From positions 180,837 through 244,836 of the forward strand of contig CANSRU010000001.1 of the NCBI GenBank assembly GCA_947649495.1: DNA of 64,000 nt, given 5' to 3'. Within the stretch, counting starts at the first letter, position 1. Every line of letters starts with the position of its first letter. The notes beneath the pieces are model-generated. The model saw only the letters and a list, made by a program, of their open reading frames with translations. It searched no databases and was not told the DNA's origin. Of the stretch, positions 56,691 through 64,000 are shown one piece after another. A program made the translations under genes and the position numbers. The stretch comes from an uncultured Porphyromonadaceae bacterium. Its GTDB lineage: Bacteria; Bacteroidota; Bacteroidia; Bacteroidales; Muribaculaceae.

Positions 56691-56719
56691 GTGCGCCCGC
56701 GCGATAGTCGCAAGCGCAC
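56691..56719 (-). terminator. Terminator of the ABC exporter permease gene
   Basis: GTGCGC (56691-56696) / GCGCAC (56714-56719) with an inner CGA/TCG stem; on the minus strand it is followed by TTGTTTT. Confidence 0.65.
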
Positions 56720-56745
56720 CCGTTTTTTTAACACTAAACGTGCGA

Positions 56746-58056
56746 TTATTTATAACGTACCCATCGTATGAGCTCCTTAACCGTAGGCTTCTTGCCATAC
56801 ATGAATATGCCCACACGGTATATCTTGGCGGCAATCCATACCATAAGGAAGAACGACAGATAAAGCACAACCAACGACACGGCTATTTCCCAGGCGGGAA
56901 TGCCGAAAGGTATGCGCGCCATCATAACCATGGGCGATGTGAACGGTATGATGGATGTCCAGACGGAGAGTGCCGAGGTGGGGTCGGAAGCGGCGGTCAT
57001 ACCAAAGATAATACCTATGATTATGGGGAATATCACGATTGATTGCAGCTGTCCGGCATCCTGGATATTGTCGACAGCGGAACCGATAGCCGCATAGATG
57101 GCGGCATAGAGCATAAATCCGCCGACAAGGAATGCAAGCAGCAGGGCGAAAAGCTGGATTATATAACCCACATTACCCATGATGGACACGGCTTGCAGAA
57201 GCTCGATATCTGTATTGAGCGTGGACACATCGGCAGCTCCCGAATTGAGCGCGGCGATCTCAGCTGTCATTTCCGACGGCAGCAAAGCCGGGAGCAGGAA
57301 TGCCGACATCGAGGCTATGAGCACACCCCATATCAGAATCTGAGTCACGGCCACGAGTCCGATTCCGCATATCTTACCGAGCATGAGCTGAGTAGGTTTG
57401 ACCGAGGATACTACAATTTCGAGAACACGGTTGTTCTTCTCCTCTATTATACTTGTCATAACCATCTGTCCATAAAGCAGCAGGCACATGTAAAGAAGCA
57501 TGGTGAGCACTATGCCGAGCATGTAGCTGAGGAATGTGGAGGATTCGCGCTCGCCCTCCTCGCGGTCGTTACGGAAACTTTGGAGCGACACATCGCTATG
57601 CACAGCCTCGATAATCTTGCCGAGGTCGGCTATATCGTATTTTTCAAGACGGTGGCTTTCAATAATATCATCAACCTGCGAAGTGATGGCCGATTCAAGG
57701 TTCATGGAGGAGGCGCTGTTGGTATAAAGCCGCAATGGTTTCTGGCCGTCGGCAATATCGGCGGGTATATACAACACCGCATCCACCGAATCGATATTCA
57801 GTGCCGAATCGAGAGGAATGTCAGTCTCGGCAAAGCTCACCGGACCGGCTGCCTCAAGATTCCGGGCTATAATACCGGAATCGTCGACCACGAGCACCGT
57901 GCGGTCGTCGCCTTCCGAAAAAAGAGCGATAAGCGTCGGCACTATCATCAGTGCCAGCATGATTACAGGCATGAGCAGCGTGGTGATGATAAAACTTTTC
58001 TTTGTGACGCGCTCCATAAACTCGCGTCTTATAATAATGCCTATTTTTGAGGACAT
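56746..58056 (-). CDS. ABC exporter permease, NatB-like
   Basis: 436 residues. One N-terminal membrane segment (SFIITTLLMPVIMLALMIVPTLIALF), a large extracytoplasmic loop (about 45-175), then five more hydrophobic segments, the NatB/YhaP layout. Family members export sodium or small substances and are driven by the ATPase in the neighbouring gene, which lies 33 bases upstream. The substrate is unknown. Confidence 0.85.
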   Translation of the reverse strand: MSSKIGIIIRREFMERVTKKSFIITTLLMPVIMLALMIVPTLIALFSEGDDRTVLVVDDSGIIARNLEAAGPVSFAETDIPLDSALNIDSVDAVLYIPADIADGQKPLRLYTNSASSMNLESAITSQVDDIIESHRLEKYDIADLGKIIEAVHSDVSLQSFRNDREEGERESSTFLSYMLGIVLTMLLYMCLLLYGQMVMTSIIEEKNNRVLEIVVSSVKPTQLMLGKICGIGLVAVTQILIWGVLIASMSAFLLPALLPSEMTAEIAALNSGAADVSTLNTDIELLQAVSIMGNVGYIIQLFALLLAFLVGGFMLYAAIYAAIGSAVDNIQDAGQLQSIVIFPIIIGIIFGMTAASDPTSALSVWTSIIPFTSPMVMMARIPFGIPAWEIAVSLVVLYLSFFLMVWIAAKIYRVGIFMYGKKPTVKELIRWVRYK

Positions 58057-58089
58057 GGCTGTGTAGAGTTATTATTAAGAATAGTGTGA

Positions 58090-59022
58090 TTATTGATTTT
58101 GCGCATCGTAGGCTTTGACGGTGCTTATAAAAATGTCGTTCATCGAGGCCATGGCTTCGTTGACGGCGGTAAGCTGCACAGCATCGTTGGCCACAGCTAT
58201 CACATCGCGCAGGGTGGTGCCGTCGGTCACCGTTATGTCAAGTCTATGACGTCCGTATGGCATCTCGGCAGCTGTGCATCCGGCAAGCATGGGCGTGAGC
58301 TTATCGGCAAGCGCGCGTGCATCGCCGTCGAAAACGAGTGAGTAACGGCCGCTGGTGTACCGGCGGCGAATGTCGTCGACATTGCCCGTGAGTATGTTGT
58401 GACCGGCATTTATAAGAGTTATATTATCGCAAATCTCCTCTACCGACGACATGTTGTGGGTGCTGAATATCACCGTTGCCCCTTCATCCTTCAGCCGCAG
58501 AATCTCGTCGCGGAGCAGATTGGCGTTGATAGGATCGAACCCTGAGAAGGGCTCGTCAAAAATGAGCAGCTTGGGACGATGCAGTACAGTGACAATGAAC
58601 TGCACTTTCTGCGCCATGCCTTTGGAGAGTTCCTCGACCTTACGGTTCCACCACGAGCTTATCTCAAAACGTTCGAACCACTTCTTGAGCTCACGTGTGG
58701 CCTCGGAGCGCGAAAGGCCTTTGAGCCGGGCAAAGAACAGCGCCTGCTCCCCTACCTTCATTTTCTTATACAGACCGCGTTCCTCAGGAAGATAGCCGAT
58801 GTGGGCTACATCCTGCTGCGTGAGAGGATGTCCGTCGAATGTCACGAGACCGCTATCTGGGGCGGTGATATGATTTATGATTCGTATGAGGGTGGTCTTG
58901 CCGGCTCCGTTGGGGCCGAGCAGACCGTAGACTTTGCCTTGCGGCACAGCTACCGACACATTGTCAAGAGCCTTATGTGAGCCGAAAGATTTCGACACAC
59001 TGTCAACTTTCAGTAAGTCCAT
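58090..59022 (-). CDS. ABC exporter ATP-binding protein, NatA-like
   Basis: 310 residues. Walker A GPNGAGKTT near 36, signature LSKGMAQKVQF near 133 and Walker B LLIFDEPFSGFDPI near 155 are all present. The C-terminal extension of about 90 residues after the Q/H-loop is usual in the NatA branch. It forms an exporter with the permease encoded next to it. Confidence 0.92.
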   Translation of the reverse strand: MDLLKVDSVSKSFGSHKALDNVSVAVPQGKVYGLLGPNGAGKTTLIRIINHITAPDSGLVTFDGHPLTQQDVAHIGYLPEERGLYKKMKVGEQALFFARLKGLSRSEATRELKKWFERFEISSWWNRKVEELSKGMAQKVQFIVTVLHRPKLLIFDEPFSGFDPINANLLRDEILRLKDEGATVIFSTHNMSSVEEICDNITLINAGHNILTGNVDDIRRRYTSGRYSLVFDGDARALADKLTPMLAGCTAAEMPYGRHRLDITVTDGTTLRDVIAVANDAVQLTAVNEAMASMNDIFISTVKAYDAQNQ

Positions 59023-59081
59023 AAAGTGATGTATGAATTATATTCTTTTTCAATGTTAGACGCGGCAGACTTGAAAAAATT

Positions 59082-60272
59082 TCAAGCCACCGGATTTTTT
59101 TTATTCTTTCCGAAATACCGGTCTATTATAGCAGCAAGCGCACCGTCGCCTGTCACATTGCAGGCTGTGCCGAACGAATCCATCGAGATATAGAGCGCTA
59201 TCATCATCGCATTCTGGACATCGGAGAATCCGAGAATCGACGACAACAGCCCCAACGAGGCCATTATGGCTCCACCCGGAATTCCGGGCGCCGCAATTAT
59301 CGTCACACCGAGCATGGCTATGAAATGGCTGAACATTCCGGCATCGTAAGGTATGCCCTGCATTATCATAAGCGCCAACGCGCATGCCACAATCTTCAGG
59401 GTGCTGCCCGACATGTGGATGGTGGCACATAGCGGGACTACAAATCCGGCAACATCTTCCGACACTCCCATTTTCACAGCCTGCCTGAGTGTGACAGGAA
59501 TGGTTGCTGCCGACGACTGCGTGCCGAGCGCAGTGAAATAGGCGGGGAGCATGGTCCATAGCATACGGAATGGATTTGCACGGAAAAAACATGCCGCGAC
59601 ACAGTATTGCACCACGAGCACAAGCACATGGAGCAGGAATATCACCGCTATGATTTTCAGGAAACCCATCAGTATTACCCCGACCTGCCCTGCCACAGTC
59701 ATGTTAAGGAATATACCGAATATGTATATGGGCAACAGCGGTATGACAGCCCTGTTGATGGCGAGCGAAACCACATCGCGGAACTCACCGAGACCGTGGC
59801 GTAAGGCCGTGCCTGAAACATAGGCCGTGCCCAGACCGAGCATGAAAGCGAGCACAAGTGCCGTCATCACCGGCATCAAAGCTGGTATGGACATGGTGAA
59901 ATAAGGCTCGACTGCTACAGCAGCATCCTGAGGAACCGACGCGGCACCATCGGAAAGCATGGACGGAAAAAGCCACGTTCCTGTGAAATAGGAGGCAAAA
60001 CCGGCACACAGTGTCGCTCCATAGGCAAGGGCAGCCGTGGCAACGAGCATGGCTCCGGCACGTCGTCCGATGTCGGCTATGGCAGGAGCAACAAAGCCAA
60101 CTATGATGAGCGGGATGAGGAAAGTGAGAAACTGTCCGAAAACTTCGTTGAATGTGGCCGCAATGCGGGCCAACCATTCAGGAAACACACATCCGGCGAC
60201 CACTCCGGCAATAATTGCTATCACTATACGAGGCAGAAGCCCTATTTTAAGTCTGTTTTTCATGGATATCAC
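59082..60272 (-). CDS. Dicarboxylate/amino acid:cation symporter (SDF family)
   Basis: 396 residues (a Met at codon 4, 60263, is an equal start). About eight hydrophobic segments and two hairpins. The family motif region AYFTALGTQSSAATIPVTLRQAV near 250 matches the serine-rich HP1 hairpin, and GVTIIAAPGIPGGAIMASLGLL matches HP2. It should import acidic amino acids or dicarboxylates with Na+ or H+. A -7 element TATATTTG lies at 60286-60293 on the minus strand. Confidence 0.9.
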   Translation of the reverse strand: MISMKNRLKIGLLPRIVIAIIAGVVAGCVFPEWLARIAATFNEVFGQFLTFLIPLIIVGFVAPAIADIGRRAGAMLVATAALAYGATLCAGFASYFTGTWLFPSMLSDGAASVPQDAAVAVEPYFTMSIPALMPVMTALVLAFMLGLGTAYVSGTALRHGLGEFRDVVSLAINRAVIPLLPIYIFGIFLNMTVAGQVGVILMGFLKIIAVIFLLHVLVLVVQYCVAACFFRANPFRMLWTMLPAYFTALGTQSSAATIPVTLRQAVKMGVSEDVAGFVVPLCATIHMSGSTLKIVACALALMIMQGIPYDAGMFSHFIAMLGVTIIAAPGIPGGAIMASLGLLSSILGFSDVQNAMMIALYISMDSFGTACNVTGDGALAAIIDRYFGKNKKNPVA

Positions 60273-60285
60273 TGATATATGTTAC

Positions 60286-60293
60286 AAATATAA
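60286..60293 (-). promoter_or_regulatory. -7 element TATATTTG of the symporter gene
   Basis: An exact minus-strand TAnnTTTG match, 14 bases before the first ATG. The -33 region is not clear. Confidence 0.5.
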
Positions 60294-60360
60294 TATTTTT
60301 TTGCGCTAAGCTGTAACTTTTCGCCACCGGGCATCGTCTAAATAAACAGAAACCCAAAAC

Positions 60361-61125
60361 ATGAAGAAAATGAAACTCAATCAAGCACTATGCATCCTGG
60401 CTCTCGGAGCCGCTGTCAGCACCACCATGTCGTGCCGCAGAATAATATCGGCCTTTGATGACTACGACTGTACATCGACCGGACCAGAGATAACCCGCGT
60501 GACAAAAATAAACAATATAACCGGACTTCACTCCGCTTCAGGTCTGAATGTGACATACGAACAGTCAGACTCGCTGATAGTACGCGTAAGTGCCCCCGAT
60601 GATGTGATGCCATTTGTGGAAACAGCGATAGAAGGGAACACCCTCTCCTGCCGCACCACCAAAAGCCTGCGCGGCTGTGCCAGTCTGGTGAAAATAAATG
60701 TCAAGGCACCCGGAGTAACGGCATTTGAATCGTCGTCAGGTTCAAGCCTTACCATAGCCTCACCATATATAGTGAAGGACGGCGACATATCGGCCGAAGC
60801 CTCGAGCGGTTCGGCAATAAATGCCGACAACCTTCAGGCCGCATCACTTTCAGCCCGTTCGTCGAGCGGCGCTGCCGTCAGAATCAACGGAATAACCGTG
60901 GACACCGCATCGGCCGGAGCTTCAAGCGGAGCTTCAATGGAGCTCTCGGGCAAAACCGTCGGAGTTAACTTATCGGCATCGTCGGGAGGTGCAGTATATG
61001 CCGATTCATTTTTCGCAACGACAGGTTCGGCCAAAGCATCGAGCGGAGGAGCCGTATCGTGCAACATCGAAAATCCGACAGACATAATATCCAGTTCGGG
61101 TGGCTCGGTAAACAACAAAGACTGA
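60361..61125 (+). CDS. DUF2807 head-GIN-type lipoprotein
   Basis: 254 residues. Lipobox TTMSC (Cys25). The rest is a beta-helical DUF2807 domain with short Ser/Gly repeats such as ASSGSAINADNLQAA, SSSGAAVRING, ASSGASMELSG and ASSGGAVYADS at roughly 20-residue spacing. The N-terminal segment TRVTKINNITGLHSASGLNVTYEQ is the usual start. Function is unknown; it is probably surface or periplasmic. Confidence 0.88.
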   Translation: MKKMKLNQALCILALGAAVSTTMSCRRIISAFDDYDCTSTGPEITRVTKINNITGLHSASGLNVTYEQSDSLIVRVSAPDDVMPFVETAIEGNTLSCRTTKSLRGCASLVKINVKAPGVTAFESSSGSSLTIASPYIVKDGDISAEASSGSAINADNLQAASLSARSSSGAAVRINGITVDTASAGASSGASMELSGKTVGVNLSASSGGAVYADSFFATTGSAKASSGGAVSCNIENPTDIISSSGGSVNNKD

Positions 61126-61165
61126 AACAGACAGACAAAAAACAGCTTACATATTTGATAGTAAA

Positions 61166-61202
61166 ATTTCGGGCGGCTACCGCGATGGTAACCGCCCGAA
61201 AA
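61166..61202. terminator. Bidirectional terminator between DUF2807 and gdhA
   Basis: TTTCGGGCGGCTACC / GGTAACCGCCCGAAA with a 5-nt loop and one mismatch. Confidence 0.8.
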
Positions 61203-61219
61203 TGTTTTACGTATGTCGC

Positions 61220-62557
61220 TTAGATGACGCCCTGCCCCATCATGGCATTGGCCACTTTCATGAAGCCGGCGATATTCGCGCCTTTCATATAGTTGAGATA
61301 GCCGTCAGGTTCCATTCCGTACTTGACACACTGCTCGTGGATGTCGCGCATTATCACGTGGAGTTTTTCGTCCACTTCAGCGGCACTCCACTGGAGATGC
61401 ATGGCATTCTGGCTCATTTCAAGACCGGAAGTAGCCACACCTCCGGCATTGACAGCCTTGCCGGGAGCATAAGTTACCTTGCTGGATATGAATGTGTCGA
61501 TGGCTTCGGGGGTACATCCCATGTTGGAAACCTCGGCCACCATGAGCACACCGTTGTCCACAAGCTGCTTGGCATCGTCGCCGTTAAGCTCATTCTGCGT
61601 AGCACATGGAAGAGCTATGTCCACCTTCTGCTCCCAGGGCTTGCGGCCGGGGAAGAATGTTGCCTCGGGATATTTTTCGGCGTAAGGAGCCACGATGTCG
61701 TCGCCGGTGGCACGCAGATAAAGCATATAGTCTATCTTATCACCTGAAATTCCTTCGGGGTCGTAGATATATCCGTCAGGACCTGAGATGGTGACCACTT
61801 TAGCACCGAGTTCAGTAGCCTTCAGAGCCGCACCCCATGCCACATTACCGAAACCGGAAATAGCCACGGTCTTGCCCTGGATATTATCGTTTTTGGCTGC
61901 GAGCATGCTCTGAACAAAATAGAGCGCACCGAAACCGGTGGCTTCAGGACGGATGCGTGAGCCGCCAAACGACATTGCCTTGCCGGTCATCGAACCGTCG
62001 CATTCGTTGCAAAGCTTCTTGTACATGCCATACATGTATCCTACTTCGCGTCCACCCACACCTATATCGCCGGCAGGAACATCGCGGTCGGGACCGATGT
62101 TTTTCCACAATTCGAGCATGAATGCCTGGCAGAAACGCATTATTTCAGCATCGCTCTTGCCGCGGGGCGAGAAGTCGCTACCACCTTTTGCTCCGCCCAT
62201 GGGCAGTGTGGTGAGTGCATTCTTGAAAGTCTGCTCAAATCCGAGGAACTTGAGGATAGAAAGATTGACCGATGCATGGAAGCGGATGCCCCCTTTGTAC
62301 GGACCTATGGCGTTGTTGAACTGCACACGGTAGCCGATGTTGGTCTGCACCTCACCGCGGTCGTCAGTCCATGTAACACGGAAAGTAACGATACGGTCGG
62401 GTTCTACCATGCGTTCAACTATCTTTGCTTTTTCAAATTCGGGATGCTGATTGTAGACATCTTCCACGCACATCAGCACTTCCTTTACAGCTTGCAGATA
62501 CTCATGTTCACCGGGATGCTTCATCTCGAGTGAAGTCATAATGTTGTTTATATCCAT
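61220..62557 (-). CDS. gdhA: NADP-specific glutamate dehydrogenase
   Basis: 445 residues, the hexameric bacterial type. It assimilates ammonium by reductive amination of 2-oxoglutarate. Catalytic region: LPMGGAKGGSDFSPRGKSD near 120 and DVPAGDIGVGGREVGYM near 165. The nucleotide fold contains VAISGFGNVAWGAALKA near 235. Own promoter with -7 TATATTTG at 62608-62615. Confidence 0.97.
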   Translation of the reverse strand: MDINNIMTSLEMKHPGEHEYLQAVKEVLMCVEDVYNQHPEFEKAKIVERMVEPDRIVTFRVTWTDDRGEVQTNIGYRVQFNNAIGPYKGGIRFHASVNLSILKFLGFEQTFKNALTTLPMGGAKGGSDFSPRGKSDAEIMRFCQAFMLELWKNIGPDRDVPAGDIGVGGREVGYMYGMYKKLCNECDGSMTGKAMSFGGSRIRPEATGFGALYFVQSMLAAKNDNIQGKTVAISGFGNVAWGAALKATELGAKVVTISGPDGYIYDPEGISGDKIDYMLYLRATGDDIVAPYAEKYPEATFFPGRKPWEQKVDIALPCATQNELNGDDAKQLVDNGVLMVAEVSNMGCTPEAIDTFISSKVTYAPGKAVNAGGVATSGLEMSQNAMHLQWSAAEVDEKLHVIMRDIHEQCVKYGMEPDGYLNYMKGANIAGFMKVANAMMGQGVI

Positions 62558-62607
62558 ATTTATATGAGATAAATGGTGTTATGTTATTCTGGTATGTTAA
62601 CTTGATG

Positions 62608-62642
62608 CAAATATAGCGATTATTAATTGAGATAAGCACAAA
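62608..62642 (-). promoter_or_regulatory. Promoter of gdhA
   Basis: Minus strand TTTG (62642-62639), 23-nt spacer, TATATTTG (62615-62608), about 50 bases before the start codon. Confidence 0.65.
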
Positions 62643-62646
62643 GAAA

Positions 62647-62678
62647 ATGCCTTAAATTTGGTTAAATTCAAGGCATTC
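62647..62678 (-). terminator. Terminator of the lytic transglycosylase gene
   Basis: AATGCCTTAAATTT / AAATTCAAGGCATT with one mismatch and a 4-nt loop, followed on the minus strand by TTTCTTTG. Confidence 0.8.
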
Positions 62679-62705
62679 TTTAGCAATTTGTTATTGTGCG
62701 GATAC

Positions 62706-64000
62706 TTAACGGCGCTTTTTCGAGGTGCGACGCTTAGCCGACGATTTTTTCTTGGACGATGATTTACGTGATTTCGACGCTGCCGCCTTAGATTTTTTCG
62801 ACGATGATTTCACGCTGCTACCCTTGGCTGGAATCTTGAGTTTCTGACCTATGGATATACGGGTAGTGCCTTTGCTCATGCCATTGGCCTGCTGTATGGC
62901 CTGCACTGTCGTGCCGTATTTGCGGGCGAGGCGGTCGAGGTTGTCACCGCTTTTCACCACATGTGTAGTGGGCTTGGGCTCGGCCTTTTTAGCCTTCGCG
63001 CTCTTCTTCGATGCCGAGGTCCGGTCGGCACGCTTTGAAGAATAGGACGACTCATAACGGTCGGAACCTGATTGTGAGCGGGAGCGCACATTGTTGCGCG
63101 TTGAAGCAGCCGCCATGGTCTCGTTGCGTTCTATAACCTCTATCACCAGCTCATCGCCCTCTTTCACCTTGCCACGGCGCAAGTTGTTCCAGCGTTTCAC
63201 ATCAGTAGCGCTCACACCATACTTCTTGGCAATGTCGCGTAGGTTCTCGCCACGACCCACCACGTGTGTCTTCTTGACAACATTGACGGCAGCCATGCCA
63301 TCGCCACCGCCGCCATTCAACGACGCCGAATCGGACTGGCCGGGGACACGACGCGGTTTTCCGGGCTCAACATAGGTGCGGCGCGCATATTCGTCCATGT
63401 CGTGATTGAGTATAGCGTCTTTGCTTATTATATAACTCAGGCACTGCTGCGAAGGCAATACGAGCGAGTAGGGATGATGATCACCGGGAATGATATCCTT
63501 GCGGAACTGAGGATTGAGCATGCGTATCTCCTCCACCGGTATGTTGAGCACATCAGCAATCTGGCGGAAGTGCACGCGGTCGGCCACCTCAACCGTATCG
63601 GTCACGAGTTGTTTTTTAACGAGTGTCGGAGCTATTCCGTAGCGGTTGTGATAGTTCATCACAAAATTGGCGGCAATGAATGCAGGCACATAACCGCGAG
63701 TCTCGCTCGGGAGATAATTGTATATCTCCCAGAAGTCCTTCTTACCTCCACCTGCGCGCCGCAGAGCTTTGTTCACATTGCCGGGGCCGCAATTGTATGC
63801 GGCTATTGCAAGCGACCAGTCGTTGTAGATGGAATAGAGCTGCTTGAGGAATTTGGCGGCATAGCGGGATGACATGCGGGGATCGCGACGCTGGTCGACA
63901 AGCGAGTTAACCTCCATGCCAAGACCGGTGGCGGTGGCAGGCATGAATTGCCATAGGCCGCCGGCTCCTGCGCGCGACACAGCGTTGGGGTTTATAGCCG
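62706..64000 (-). CDS. LysM lytic transglycosylase, MltD-like, N-terminus outside the window
   Basis: The ORF track starts at an internal GTG (63980); the frame is open to the window edge and reads AINPNAVSRAGAGGLWQFMP, so the gene is truncated by the window. The SLT fold has AIAAYNCGPGNVNKAL. The catalytic Glu should lie just beyond the edge. Two LysM domains follow, THVVGRGENLRDIAKKYG and THVVKSGDNLDRLARKYG, then a lysine/arginine/serine-rich tail of about 35 residues. It cleaves the MurNAc-GlcNAc bond in the periplasm. Confidence 0.9.
   Translation of the reverse strand, partial: AINPNAVSRAGAGGLWQFMPATATGLGMEVNSLVDQRRDPRMSSRYAAKFLKQLYSIYNDWSLAIAAYNCGPGNVNKALRRAGGGKKDFWEIYNYLPSETRGYVPAFIAANFVMNYHNRYGIAPTLVKKQLVTDTVEVADRVHFRQIADVLNIPVEEIRMLNPQFRKDIIPGDHHPYSLVLPSQQCLSYIISKDAILNHDMDEYARRTYVEPGKPRRVPGQSDSASLNGGGGDGMAAVNVVKKTHVVGRGENLRDIAKKYGVSATDVKRWNNLRRGKVKEGDELVIEVIERNETMAAASTRNNVRSRSQSGSDRYESSYSSKRADRTSASKKSAKAKKAEPKPTTHVVKSGDNLDRLARKYGTTVQAIQQANGMSKGTTRISIGQKLKIPAKGSSVKSSSKKSKAAASKSRKSSSKKKSSAKRRTSKKRR

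Noticed and set aside
63980-64000. Start of the lytic transglycosylase at GTG 63980
   Set aside because: The frame continues to the window edge in AINPNAVS, so this GTG is internal.
1-64000. tRNA, rRNA, CRISPR arrays, IS elements, prophage
   Set aside because: No cloverleaf with CCA-type stem, no repeat-spacer array and no transposase or integrase frame was seen by eye.

Overview
The window looks like a Bacteroidales chromosome, most probably a Muribaculaceae or close relative. The evidence is promoters of the Bacteroidetes type (TTTG, 19-23 nt, TAnnTTTG), many short lipoproteins with a Bacteroidetes SPII signal, families largely confined to the phylum (DUF4292, DUF5106, DUF6377, DUF4369-type redoxins), the HECLGH variant of dipeptidyl peptidase III, and a short RpoD without region 1.1. 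The genus is inference. I see no rRNA, tRNA, CRISPR array, insertion sequence or prophage. Most of the window is well-packed housekeeping chromosome.

Layout. 1-4 kb: the end of an envelope glycosyltransferase locus, a small lipoprotein and clpB. 4.1-11 kb (+): one long run with DUF5106 thioredoxin-like protein, DoxX, mnmA, a bifunctional-nuclease-family protein, a nucleoside permease, rsmE and a membrane-anchored DUF6377 regulator, several joined by 4-nt overlaps. 11-18 kb (-): dxr, rseP, an RlmI-type methyltransferase, dipeptidyl peptidase III, recR and a GNAT acetyltransferase, driven from a repeat-bearing promoter region at 18.0 kb. 18.3-21.5 kb: a major OmpA-type outer-membrane protein and a phosphohexose mutase. 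21.6-22.8 kb: a short A/T-rich islet with an unknown lipoprotein and a protein with two GKYKGKT motifs. 23-31 kb (-): LytM endopeptidase, ndk, then parE, coaD, an S41 protease, ispD and recG in one run.

31.5-39.2 kb: a redoxin-like lipoprotein that lacks its cysteines, three glycosyltransferases, a DUF3861 protein, a long-chain acyl-CoA ligase and prfB, which carries the programmed +1 frameshift that the ORF track misses. 39.4-43.8 kb: lipoproteins, an OmpH-like protein, a 54-residue membrane protein, pepD and an N-acetylmuramidase. 43.7-50.1 kb (-): an outer-membrane protein, dut, a TPR protein, a DUF4292 lipoprotein, an EnvC-like activator and a polysaccharide flippase, a typical Bacteroidales cell-envelope operon. 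50-52.3 kb (-): prmA and a four-gene run of small envelope proteins (two YtxH, one holin-like, one unknown). 52.6-64 kb: a GH20 hexosaminidase, a DUF6291-like protein, rpoD, a NatAB-like ABC exporter, a dicarboxylate symporter, a DUF2807 lipoprotein, gdhA and a LysM lytic transglycosylase cut by the window edge.

The least explained signal is a dispersed promoter-associated inverted repeat of about 60 bp (near 18.0, 34.6 and 50.1 kb). Its inner and outer stems change in a compensatory way between copies, and the -33 and -7 promoter elements sit at fixed places in it. The A/T-rich islet at 21.6-22.8 kb is the second candidate. The rest is recognisable.
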